57,572 nucleotides of DNA from Pirellulales bacterium (GTDB lineage Bacteria > Planctomycetota > Planctomycetia > Pirellulales > Thermoguttaceae), in assembly GCA_016935315.1 (NCBI GenBank), contig JAFGRD010000041.1, positions 1-57,572 of the forward strand. Direction: 5' to 3'. The position numbers and the translations under genes were made by a program. Position 1 is the first letter of the stretch. Every line of letters starts with the position of its first letter. This document shows, one piece after another, positions 24,119 through 32,458 of this stretch. The notes beneath the pieces were generated by a model. It searched no databases and had not been told where the DNA came from. It was given only the letters and a program-made list of their open reading frames with translations.

Positions 24119-26263
24119 GTGAAACGCCGACCCAGAATCTGGCGCGACCACCACGGGGTGCCGCACATCGAGGCCGCGGACGAGTCGGGCTTGTATTGGG
24201 GGCAAGGCTACGTTCACGCACGAGACCGTGGACTGCAAATGCTCCTGATGCGGATTCTGGTCCAGGGGCGGGCGTCCGAGTATCTGGATTCCCGCGACGC
24301 CACGCTGGAAATCGACCGGTTTTTTCGCCGGATGAACTGGAGCGGCGGCATGGAGTCGGACCTTGCCGCGCTGACCCCGAAGGCCAAGGAGCAACTGGCG
24401 CATTACTGCGACGGTGTGAACTGCGCCTTGGCCAAACGGTGTCCCTGGGAGTTGAGGCTGCTCGGCTACCGACCTGAACCGTGGTCGATCGGAGATTCGA
24501 TCGCCGTTTCCCGAATGATCGGTTACCTGACCCTCGGCCAATCGCAAGCCGAGATGGAACGGCTGGTCGTCGAGATGATTCAGGCAGGAGTTCCACTGCG
24601 GAAGCTGGAGGAGCTTTTTCCCGGGCTGCTGGGCGGCCTTGACAGGGAGTTGATCGAGCGGGTCCGTCTTCATCAGCGGGTCGTCCCGCCGGAGGTGAAG
24701 TGGGGCGTCGCGGTGCCCCGGATGATGGCCTCGAACAACTGGGTCGTCGCGGGCGACAAAACGGCGTCGCGAAAGCCCATCCTGGCCAACGACCCTCATC
24801 TGGAGGGAAACCGGCTGCCGAACGTCTGGTGCGAGGTGGTGTTGCGGATCGGCGACCGCTATGCGATGGGCGGCTCCATGCCGGGTGGGGCCGGCGTGTT
24901 GATCGGCCGCACCAACGACGTGGCCTGGGGCGCGACCTACGCCTTCCTCGACGCCGTGGATTCCTGGGTCGAACGCTGCCGGGACGGCAAGTACTACCGA
25001 GAGCCCGACGGCTGGCTGCCGTTTCGACAGCGGAAGGAACTCATCAAGAGAAAGAAGAAGCCGCCGGTCGAAACCACCTTCTACGAAAACGACCACGGCG
25101 TCCTGGACGGCGATCCCTATCAGCAAGGCCACTACTTGTGCACGCGTTGGGCCCCGGGAACGTCCGGTGGCACGACCCTCTCCCGGATCCTCGAAATGTG
25201 GAGCGTCACCGACGTCGAGCAGGGGATGGACGTGTTGGGACGGGTGGAAACCGCCTGGAGCTTCGTCCTCGCCGACCGTCACGGAAACATCGGCTTCCAA
25301 ATGTCGGGCCTGATGCCCAAGCGGCGAGCTGGCGCCAGCGGGCTGATTCCCCTGGCAGGCTGGAAGCCGGAGAACGACTGGAGTGGATTTGTCTCTCACC
25401 GGAAACTGCCCCGCTGCTTGAATCCGCCTCAGGGCTTCTTCGTCACGGCCAACAACGACCTGAACGAGCACGGTCGGGCAAGCCCGATCAACCTGCCCAT
25501 GGCGCCCTATCGGGCCGACAGAATCGCCTGCCTCCTGAGAGAACGGAGCGGTCTCACCCCGTCCGATATGTTCCGGATGCAGTTCGACGTCTACTCGACA
25601 CAGGCCGCGACGTACCTGGAGATTCTCAGGCCGCTGCTGCCGGATACCGCGCAAGGACATATTCTGCGAGATTGGGACCTGCGCTATGCGGCCGACTCCC
25701 GCGGCGCATTCCTCTTCGAGGTCTTCTACAAGTCCCTGTGCCGCGAAGTATTTGGGCTGCATGGCCTCGGCGAAGCAGTGGCAGACCACCTCCTGGCCGA
25801 GACGGGGGCCTTTGTGGATTTCTACGGGAACTTCGACCGCGTTCTGCTGTCCGAGGAATCAGCCTGGTTCGACGGGCAAACCAGGGACGACGTGTATCGC
25901 CGAGTTGCGGCCGACGCGCTGTCCGTCGAGCCCAGGACGTGGGGAGAGACACAGCGGTACGTGATGCGGCACCTCCTGCTGGGAGGACGACTCCCCCGTA
26001 TCTTCGGCTTCGACAAGGGACCGGTCGCGCTGGTCGGCGGCCGGGCGACGATTCATCAGGGGCAAATCTATCGAAGCGGCGGCCGAACCACGACGTTCGT
26101 TCCCTCGTTTCGTCTCGTCGCCGACCTGGCAGAAGACGCTTGCCACACGAACATGGCAGGCGGGCCGTCCGACCGCAGGTTCTCGAGATGGTACTGTTCG
26201 GACGTCAAGCGGTGGTTGGCCGGAGAGTACAAGACCGTGTCGGCCGACGGAGCAGAAAGATGA
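24119..26263 (+). CDS. Penicillin acylase (Ntn-hydrolase) family protein
   Basis: A 714-residue member of the penicillin amidase family, N-terminal nucleophile hydrolases that cleave amide bonds such as acyl-homoserine lactones or beta-lactam side chains after self-processing into alpha and beta chains. N-terminal RDHHGVPHIEA and GYVHARDRGLQM are typical. The expected autocleavage site is before Ser205 in MMASNNWVVAGDKT, followed by ILANDPHLEGNRLPNVW; a later ANNDLN may supply the oxyanion Asn. GTG 24119 is chosen because GGGGAGG lies seven bases upstream; the in-frame ATG at 24083 has no such site. No signal peptide follows, unusual for this normally periplasmic family. It lies 99 bp after the ASPIC gene. 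The substrate is unknown. Confidence 0.88.
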   Translation: MKRRPRIWRDHHGVPHIEAADESGLYWGQGYVHARDRGLQMLLMRILVQGRASEYLDSRDATLEIDRFFRRMNWSGGMESDLAALTPKAKEQLAHYCDGVNCALAKRCPWELRLLGYRPEPWSIGDSIAVSRMIGYLTLGQSQAEMERLVVEMIQAGVPLRKLEELFPGLLGGLDRELIERVRLHQRVVPPEVKWGVAVPRMMASNNWVVAGDKTASRKPILANDPHLEGNRLPNVWCEVVLRIGDRYAMGGSMPGGAGVLIGRTNDVAWGATYAFLDAVDSWVERCRDGKYYREPDGWLPFRQRKELIKRKKKPPVETTFYENDHGVLDGDPYQQGHYLCTRWAPGTSGGTTLSRILEMWSVTDVEQGMDVLGRVETAWSFVLADRHGNIGFQMSGLMPKRRAGASGLIPLAGWKPENDWSGFVSHRKLPRCLNPPQGFFVTANNDLNEHGRASPINLPMAPYRADRIACLLRERSGLTPSDMFRMQFDVYSTQAATYLEILRPLLPDTAQGHILRDWDLRYAADSRGAFLFEVFYKSLCREVFGLHGLGEAVADHLLAETGAFVDFYGNFDRVLLSEESAWFDGQTRDDVYRRVAADALSVEPRTWGETQRYVMRHLLLGGRLPRIFGFDKGPVALVGGRATIHQGQIYRSGGRTTTFVPSFRLVADLAEDACHTNMAGGPSDRRFSRWYCSDVKRWLAGEYKTVSADGAER

Positions 26264-26348
26264 GCCGGCCATTCCTCGGTTCGCCCCACCGGGTGCAATC
26301 CACCTCGTCCAGTGGTCCCGCTTTTTTGGGGAGGGGCTGCCTTGCCGG

Positions 26349-27881
26349 TTACGATACAGCCGGTGGCGGCGACATCTGTTGGTCGTATTCGCCCACCTTT
26401 CCGGTGGCTTCCAGCCGGCCTTGAATGTGCATCATGATCCGGTACGCCTGGTCCTCCGAGTTGGGCGACTCGGCCACCAGGACAAGCGACGGCTTGTTCG
26501 AGGAAGCGCGGATCAGTCCCCAACTACCGTCTTCCATGACGAACCGTACGCCGTTGACTTCGATCAACTCCTTGATGCACGTACCGGCGATCGGTGTGAC
26601 CGACGCGCGGTCTGCTTCGTATCGCTCGGTCATCTCGGCCACCAGAGCGTACTTGACGTCGTCGGGGCACACCACGCCGATCGTGGGAGATTGCCAGGTG
26701 CGGGGCAACTCCTGCAACATCTTGGAGAGAGAGACGCCGGACTCGTCGAGCATGCGAAGAAGCTGCGCCGCCGATTGAACGGAGTCGTCGTATCCCCGGC
26801 CGTAGGGCACGTTGAAGAACCAGTGACCGCTGCGTTCGAACCCGGCAATCGCCTGATTCTTCGCCACCGCCGCCTTCACGTAAGAGTGCCCGGTCGGCAC
26901 CATGATGACTTTGGTGTCGGTCTCTTGCAGGACCGGATCCGAGAAAAACAGCCCCGTGCTCTTCACGTCGACTACCAACGTCCGGCCCGGAGTCTGCCGG
27001 GCGAGCCAGCGCGCAACCAATAGGGCAACCTTGTCGGAGTACACCTCCTTGCCCGTGTCGTCCACAATCCCGATTCGGTCGCCGTCGCCGTCGATGCCGA
27101 TGCCGATTTTGACATCGTGCGTCCGAGCGGCCTTGCCGATACTCTGCAGGAAGGAAACGTCCTCCGGGTTGGGATTATGGTGGGGGAAGTCCCAATTCAG
27201 GTCGCAGTCGATAGGGACCACGTTGCACCCCAGCTTCTCGAGCACTTTCGGGGCGAAACGACCCGCGGTGCCGTTCCCCGCCGCCACGACCACGTCCACG
27301 ACGTGCCTCAGCGGCTTGCCTCCGACGATATCGTCGGCATACGCGGCAAATACGTCCTCGCACGACTCATATCTGCCCGGCCCCGAGGAGAAGCTCCCCT
27401 TCTTGACGATTTCCTTGAAACGCTGAATGCCTTCCGGGCCCAACGTCGACGAGAGCCCGTCGGCCAGTTTGAGGCCGGTCCAGCCATTCTCGTTATGACT
27501 GGCCGTCAGCATGGCACCTGCTTTGACGCCCAGGTGATACTGCGCGAAATAGAGCATCGGGGACAAGGCCAGGCCGATGTCGACCACATCGACCCCGGAC
27601 CAAAGCAGCCCGACAACAAACGACCGGGAGAGGTCCTGGCTGTATTCCCTGAAATCATGCCCTACGACGACCTTCTCCTCGCCCACAACCTCGCGGACGT
27701 ATGTGCCGAAGGCCCTTCCGAGCACCACGAAACCGTTCGGGTTGATTTCACCGTTGGGATTGGCCTTCGTGCTCAATCGCCAGCGAACATCGTACTCGCG
27801 GAAGCCATTGTCCGTGATGAGCGTCTTCTCAAAAAAGTCCGCCGAGTTATAAGGGACTTCTGAATGGATCTGCCATCTCAT
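26349..27881 (-). CDS. Phosphohexomutase (phosphomannomutase/phosphoglucomutase family)
   Basis: A 510-residue alpha-D-phosphohexomutase. The active-site phosphoserine is Ser128 in LTASHNENGWTG; the metal loop is GIGIDGDGDRIGIVDD; the sugar-specificity loop reads GFERSGHWFFN; and the phosphate-binding region is RASSNKPSLVLVAES. The loops fit the ManB/AlgC (PMM/PGM) branch better than GlmM, whose substrate loop is GEQSG. It would make mannose 1-phosphate or glucose 1-phosphate for nucleotide sugars used in surface glycans. The C-terminal phosphate loop reads SSNKPSL instead of the common SNTEPxL, a small divergence. ATG 27881 is preferred over an upstream ATG (27920) because the family begins here, but this is not certain. 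This is the second hexose-phosphate mutase in the window. Confidence 0.88.
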   Translation of the reverse strand: MRWQIHSEVPYNSADFFEKTLITDNGFREYDVRWRLSTKANPNGEINPNGFVVLGRAFGTYVREVVGEEKVVVGHDFREYSQDLSRSFVVGLLWSGVDVVDIGLALSPMLYFAQYHLGVKAGAMLTASHNENGWTGLKLADGLSSTLGPEGIQRFKEIVKKGSFSSGPGRYESCEDVFAAYADDIVGGKPLRHVVDVVVAAGNGTAGRFAPKVLEKLGCNVVPIDCDLNWDFPHHNPNPEDVSFLQSIGKAARTHDVKIGIGIDGDGDRIGIVDDTGKEVYSDKVALLVARWLARQTPGRTLVVDVKSTGLFFSDPVLQETDTKVIMVPTGHSYVKAAVAKNQAIAGFERSGHWFFNVPYGRGYDDSVQSAAQLLRMLDESGVSLSKMLQELPRTWQSPTIGVVCPDDVKYALVAEMTERYEADRASVTPIAGTCIKELIEVNGVRFVMEDGSWGLIRASSNKPSLVLVAESPNSEDQAYRIMMHIQGRLEATGKVGEYDQQMSPPPAVS

Positions 27882-28030
27882 CCGCACACCTGTCCATATA
27901 GCATTGAGGAACAAGCCCAAACGGGACTATTGGCCACGATTTTATCAGCCTGCCCTGCCGCAGCAAACCCCAAGCTGGGGCGGCTGCGGTCCCAATCCGC
28001 GGCTACGACAAGACGGACGTGCCGAGAGAA

Positions 28031-28153
28031 GGCTATGATCCGACCCTTGCACGGGTGCCCTACATCAACAAGGCCGGCGAAGACGGTGCCCAGTTGGTCG
28101 TGTTTCCGGAGTACGTTCTGGGGCACATCGAAGTGCCGGGACCGCAGACCCGG
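28031..28153 (+). pseudogene. Remnant of a carbon-nitrogen hydrolase (nitrilase family)
   Basis: A stretch of about 40 codons encodes DPTLARVPYINKAGEDGAQL followed by VVFPEYVLGHIEVPGPQT. This matches the N-terminal part of nitrilase/amidase proteins around the catalytic glutamate (GAxLVVFPE). The preceding start region with the usual VAxxQM strand and the rest of the enzyme (catalytic Lys and Cys) are absent, and the similarity ends where the convergent GH172-family gene begins on the other strand. It is a broken gene of which about one seventh survives. Confidence 0.65.
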
Positions 28154-28255
28154 ATTGTTCCGGAGACAGGCGACGTCCGAGAAAGACCCTTCCGGACTTG
28201 CGGTCTCGCGTTTCTTGCGAGTCGGTACGCGATTTCACGGCAGGCTATCGAGCGT

Positions 28256-30601
28256 CTACGGCGCGGGAATCAACACCAGGGCGTCGACGCCTGCGCAGCG
28301 GCCGCTGGATGCGGGATTCCGATCCACGGCCTCGATGCGGAGGGTGTTTGTTTGCGACGTGACGTCCACCCGGCCCAAGACGACCGATTTCGTGTCGATC
28401 TTCGGCGAGTACGTGTCGATGGGCTGACCGAGCGCAGCGCCGTTGAAGCTTGCGCGCACCACGGCATAGTCCCAGGAGGTGACCAGGCGCAGTCGCAGAA
28501 CATAGCGGCCCGGCTTGACCGAGGGCGGCAGGGCCAGGTCGATCCAGTCGCCGTTGCGTTGGAGTCGGACGAAGCGCAGTCGGCCTTGTGAGAGCGGTGG
28601 AAACGACGCGACGCCGGTCTCCTGCTTCGAGGAGGTTACCGCTTCGCTCTTCGCTTCGACCAGCAGATCCTCACCCTCGACGGCCCCGCGAAGATGAAAC
28701 GGGTTGGGCCAATTGCCGATCCAGCGGGATGAATTCCGGCTGTGGCCGTGGACGCTGTACACGTCGAATCCGTCGGGATTGAACCTGCCTGGATGCGCGT
28801 AGCGATACGGCTGCCCCCAGGGATCGGCGCCCAGGCGGGCGACGTACGGCCATTTGCCTGCCGTGGCCGGAAACCGTTCGGGGCGCCCGACCAACTCGTC
28901 GAGGCCTCGCGGATACTCGCCCGTATCTCGACGGAAGCGCCGGACGGCGGCGTCGAGCGCGGCGACGGTCTGCTCGGCCTCCGCGACCATGGCGCCGAAG
29001 CGCTTCTCTTCCTCGGCCAGGTAGCGCTGCATCTGCCCATGGAGGTCGTCCCAGGGAAACCGGCGCAGCGAGATGCCGTCCAGCCGGCAGTTCAGCCCGG
29101 GGCCGTCGGAGTCGTCCGCCCGGGAAAGGGGGTGGGCGCCGACGCACTCGAAACGAAACGTGTAATCACCCGGGGCGAGCTTGTGGATGCCGACCTTCTT
29201 CTCGAACCAGGTTCCGTAGAGGAAGTTTTCCGGCCGGTTCTCCTGCCAGGCCAGGTAGGGGTCGTAGAAATCCATGGCCGGATCGAGCGGGATCTCGCCG
29301 CCCGGTCCGCGGAGCGTGAGCTTCCAGATGCCCCCGGTGCGGTAGAGACACTGGAAGACGGCAATCGAGTAGCTGCCCTGTTCCTCGACGCGACAAGGGA
29401 CCTCGAACCATCCGCCGACCTGCGCGTTGTCGACGTACAGCCCGCGCTTCAGATTGCAGACGCGGTTGCTGTGGGGCCTGGCCGTCACGTCGGGCGACGT
29501 CTTGATCCGGTCGGCCATGGCGACCGTTTCCAGAAAGATCTCGGAGTTGATCCGTTCCTGCACGGGCGGGAAGCGGCAGAAGGGCTCGGCAATCGTCTTC
29601 TGGTACCAGAACGCCACCGAGGAACAGAAGTCGGGGCGGTACTTGAAGTCGTGGGTCGTGCTCTGCCCGGTCTCCGGATCCGTCACGCGGGCGAAGCTGC
29701 GGCGCTCGATATCCACCTTCAGCGACTTACGGAAGGTGACCGGGGCCCGGACGTGCCACCGGTAGGCCGTGAACCGGCAGTCTTCCGCGTTGGGTTCCTT
29801 GATCGTCACGCCCGTGTTCGCGTTGGTAAACAGCCGCAGGTTCCAGGCGTCGTTGAAGTAGTCTTCACAGCCGGTGCCGACGAGGGAGGGCTCCAGTTCG
29901 CCGTCGATGTAGAACCGGTCGTCGGATTCGCCGAACCAGCTTCCGTAGCTGCACTGCAGCGAGAAGACGGTCCCCACGTAGTGGCCTTCACCGCGACCTT
30001 CGAAGATCACGTAGGGCGAAAAGGGCTTCGCCGGAAACTCCTGCCGGTAGCGGGCGTGGAAGTAGAGCATGTCGTCGGGAACCCGCGGCAACTCCATCCA
30101 ATCGAACTGCCAGTAGACGGTCAGTTGGTTCTTTCCCTCGTTGGTCAGCTCGATCCGGGCCTGCTTGCGGAAGGGCATTCGCCAGTAGCAGTTCAGCGCC
30201 CGGCCATAGGAGGTGACCTGGATGGGCAGGGTGTCGACATTGGCCCGCATCCCGTTGCCGGCGGCGAAGAAATCACCGATGGGCGTTTCCACCGAGGGCA
30301 CTTCGGCGCCGTCGAAGAAGATCCGCATCACCAGCGTGCGGGGATAGCGGCGATCGCGGCCGGCGATGGTGAACCACATGTGGCGAATCTCGCCGGGGCC
30401 GTCAAGCGTGGTCAGGGTAACCTGCTCGCCGGGCCCGACGTGGTAAGCGTCGGCGTTCGACTCCGGGTCGTACAGGCCGCTGGACGCCCGGCGGGCCTTC
30501 CCTTCGATCGTGCGGGTGATATCCTCCAGCGGATCGCCGGCCAGCGACGCGGCGGCAGGGAGCATCTGGGCAATCAGAAAGCACAAGATCGTGGTTCGCA
30601 T
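28256..30601 (-). CDS. Secreted GH172 (DUF2961) protein with pseudopilin-like insert and C-terminal beta-sandwich
   Basis: A 781-residue exported protein (signal peptide MRTTILCFLIAQMLPAAASL). The DUF2961/GH172 catalytic region spans about residues 30-370, with GPGEIRHMWFTIAGRD, EGHYVGTVFSLQCSYGSWFG and IDGELEPSLVGTGCEDYF, in which the family's acidic catalytic residues are expected. Known GH172 enzymes act on fructofuranosides and arabinofuranosides. A beta-sandwich follows (about 395-510), then a helix and residues 545-625 that resemble the C-terminal core of type II secretion major pseudopilin GspG (RRFRRDTGEYPRGLDELV, ADPWGQPYRYAHPGRFNPDG and FDVYSVHG). Another beta-sandwich ends the protein. 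The GspG-like part has lost its own prepilin leader, so it is a fused domain and not a pilin gene. Substrate unproven. Confidence 0.87.
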   Translation of the reverse strand: MRTTILCFLIAQMLPAAASLAGDPLEDITRTIEGKARRASSGLYDPESNADAYHVGPGEQVTLTTLDGPGEIRHMWFTIAGRDRRYPRTLVMRIFFDGAEVPSVETPIGDFFAAGNGMRANVDTLPIQVTSYGRALNCYWRMPFRKQARIELTNEGKNQLTVYWQFDWMELPRVPDDMLYFHARYRQEFPAKPFSPYVIFEGRGEGHYVGTVFSLQCSYGSWFGESDDRFYIDGELEPSLVGTGCEDYFNDAWNLRLFTNANTGVTIKEPNAEDCRFTAYRWHVRAPVTFRKSLKVDIERRSFARVTDPETGQSTTHDFKYRPDFCSSVAFWYQKTIAEPFCRFPPVQERINSEIFLETVAMADRIKTSPDVTARPHSNRVCNLKRGLYVDNAQVGGWFEVPCRVEEQGSYSIAVFQCLYRTGGIWKLTLRGPGGEIPLDPAMDFYDPYLAWQENRPENFLYGTWFEKKVGIHKLAPGDYTFRFECVGAHPLSRADDSDGPGLNCRLDGISLRRFPWDDLHGQMQRYLAEEEKRFGAMVAEAEQTVAALDAAVRRFRRDTGEYPRGLDELVGRPERFPATAGKWPYVARLGADPWGQPYRYAHPGRFNPDGFDVYSVHGHSRNSSRWIGNWPNPFHLRGAVEGEDLLVEAKSEAVTSSKQETGVASFPPLSQGRLRFVRLQRNGDWIDLALPPSVKPGRYVLRLRLVTSWDYAVVRASFNGAALGQPIDTYSPKIDTKSVVLGRVDVTSQTNTLRIEAVDRNPASSGRCAGVDALVLIPAP

Positions 30602-30665
30602 CCAGCCGGCTCCTTGGAATAAGAATGGTTTTCGGTTTGCACCCGGCGGCGAGCAGTCCGCTGCT

Positions 30666-32021
30666 TCAATCGGACGGCTCCCACAGCCGCGGCCTCGAGC
30701 CCCGCGAACGGCGCTCGATCACCGGCGCGTCGGTCAGCTTCTGTGGCAGGCTCGACACGTAGCCGGGGATGCCCCTGGCGATGTCTCCCACCTCGACCAT
30801 GAAGGCGTCGGGGGTCTTGCCGCGAAGGACCGCCTCGTAGTGGTCTCCGACTCTGCTCATTAACAGATGATACCACATCAGATCGCGCCAGGCGTCGTCG
30901 TCGCTGTAGACGTACCAGGCCTTGACGGTTTGAATCTTCGCCTCGCCGTCGACGTCGGCGCGAAACACGTTTCGCCCGTCCCGCCGCTCGTGACGGACGT
31001 CGGTGATCCGCGAAAGCGGCCGGCCGTCGAAGACGTGGGCCACCCACATCAGGAAATCCATGTACTGGATCTCGCTGAAATTGGAGTGGCAGTAGTTGGG
31101 GATCATCTCGACGGTCATCGGCCGCTTCAGCCGCTGCTGCAGGAGGTTGACGTTGAACATCCTGTAGCCGTCCTCGTTGGTCGCCCCCAGATAGAAGACG
31201 GGCACGTCGACCTGATCCTGGAAGAAGGCGTGATGGAAGGAGAGGTGCCACTGGATTCGGTCCGTCGCGTAGACGCCCTCGTTGCCCATGATGATCGCCG
31301 AGGCCACGCGGGGGTCGATGGCCGCGGCGACCGTGGCGCTGCGGCCGCGCTTGGAGTGGCCCCCGACGACCGCGTGCAGCTCGTCCAGGCCCAAAAGCTG
31401 CTCGAGCGCGTTCATCGCCTGGATGTAGACGACGGCCAGTTGGCAGTTCATGTTATAGGAGTTCTGGCCGGTTTGCGCCCTCAACGTGTTGAGGATCCCG
31501 ATGTCTCCTTCGATGTCGGACCCGTCGTCGTAACGGCCCGGATTGGAGAGAGCCATGGTGGGGTAGCCGGTCTTGGCGGCGATCGGCTCTGCATACTTGT
31601 CGACGTGTACCGGAAAGTAGGCCCGCGGCGGCGAGCCGATGATGACGACCTTGCCCCTGCGCGCGGGAGTCATGTTCCGGCGGTTGTCCTCGGGCGTGAA
31701 GATCACGCACGGATGGCCCCACTTCTTGCCCGCCAGTTTCTGGCTGTAGAAATGGGCCGTTACCTTCCGCAGCCTTTGCGAAGGATCCGTGTCGCTGGGC
31801 ACCAGCTCGTCCGAGAGCACCTTCAGTTCCAGCGGCACGGTGTGAGTCTTCACCAGGGGCCAGATTTCCCTCGGCTTGGGCACGTCGCGCGAAGCCTCCG
31901 CGAAATTGAACGACTCCGCGGCCGGAGGTTCTTGGGCACGGGCACGTTTCGACGGCGGAAACCAGGCGGCCATGGCGGCCGCGCCGATCAGCGCGAAAAC
32001 CAGGCAGTCGCGAAACGTCAT
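30666..32021 (-). CDS. Exported alpha/beta-hydrolase, PhoPQ-activated pathogenicity-related (PqaA-like) type
   Basis: A 451-residue protein with an N-terminal signal sequence (CLVFALIGAAAMAAWFPPS). The central region contains VVGGHSKRGRSATVAAAIDPRVAS, close to the G-x-SKRG nucleophile motif of PhoPQ-related proteins, preceded by a strand and loop with VVIIGSPPRAYFPVH and followed by DVPVFYLGATNEDGYRM and MIPNYCHSNFSE, where a catalytic acid and histidine could lie. These are secreted hydrolases of unclear substrate. ATG 32021 follows AAGGAG at the right spacing. It is 64 bp upstream of the GH172 gene and transcribed the same way, suggesting a shared transcript and perhaps a shared polymer substrate. 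The family assignment is less certain than the hydrolase fold. Confidence 0.72.
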   Translation of the reverse strand: MTFRDCLVFALIGAAAMAAWFPPSKRARAQEPPAAESFNFAEASRDVPKPREIWPLVKTHTVPLELKVLSDELVPSDTDPSQRLRKVTAHFYSQKLAGKKWGHPCVIFTPEDNRRNMTPARRGKVVIIGSPPRAYFPVHVDKYAEPIAAKTGYPTMALSNPGRYDDGSDIEGDIGILNTLRAQTGQNSYNMNCQLAVVYIQAMNALEQLLGLDELHAVVGGHSKRGRSATVAAAIDPRVASAIIMGNEGVYATDRIQWHLSFHHAFFQDQVDVPVFYLGATNEDGYRMFNVNLLQQRLKRPMTVEMIPNYCHSNFSEIQYMDFLMWVAHVFDGRPLSRITDVRHERRDGRNVFRADVDGEAKIQTVKAWYVYSDDDAWRDLMWYHLLMSRVGDHYEAVLRGKTPDAFMVEVGDIARGIPGYVSSLPQKLTDAPVIERRSRGSRPRLWEPSD

Positions 32022-32293
32022 GGCAGCTCCTTGTGACACAATAGCGATCGTCCGCGGATGTCGCAGACTTGGGGGCAGGTCGCCAGTCGCTGGGCCGCAG
32101 TATACAAGAGATCGCTGAGGTAAGCGAACGGCCGCCCTCGGTCCCACGCCCCGCACGCGAGTCGGCAACCGGGCCCCTTGGAGTGGCCGAGGCCAGCCGG
32201 AAGGGGCGGTTGCATGCACTCTCTGGCGGCATTATGATGGCGCGCCGATGAAACGCGCGTGCCGCACCATCGACGGCGGCCGCGTGCGTCTCA

Positions 32294-32392
32294 TGGACGT
32301 TTGTGCAGTCCATGCGCGAGGGCGACCAACGGGAAGCCGTTTCTTCCGGCCTCCCGTTGGTCGGCCTGAATCATTCGCAATGCAAACATCAA
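32294..32392 (+). repeat. Family B dispersed repeat, copy 1 (99 bp)
   Basis: A 99-bp element with ends TGGACGTTTGTGC and ATGCAAACATCAA, which are imperfect inverted repeats of each other, and a central long hairpin with arms GACCAACGGGAAG and CTCCCGTTGGTC. The sequence CATGCGCGAGGGCGACCAAC is shared with the other copies. The right end is followed by a second ATGCAAACATC, as if the tip had been duplicated. It lies between divergent genes, 66 bp upstream of the DUF819 start. Confidence 0.85.
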
Positions 32393-32458
32393 TAATGCAA
32401 ACATCCATGGGACCCAATTCAAGGCGTGCTTTCGTCGGATAGAGCGTAACGCAGATTC

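Noticed and set aside
26264-26348. T-run at about 26318-26323 as terminator of the acylase gene
   Set aside because: There is a run of six T but no stable stem directly ahead of it; only weak 4-bp arms can be drawn.
30666-32021. Reading the hydrolase as an acetyl-xylan esterase or peptidase
   Set aside because: The GHSKRG nucleophile context fits the PhoPQ-related type better, and no carbohydrate-esterase block is visible.
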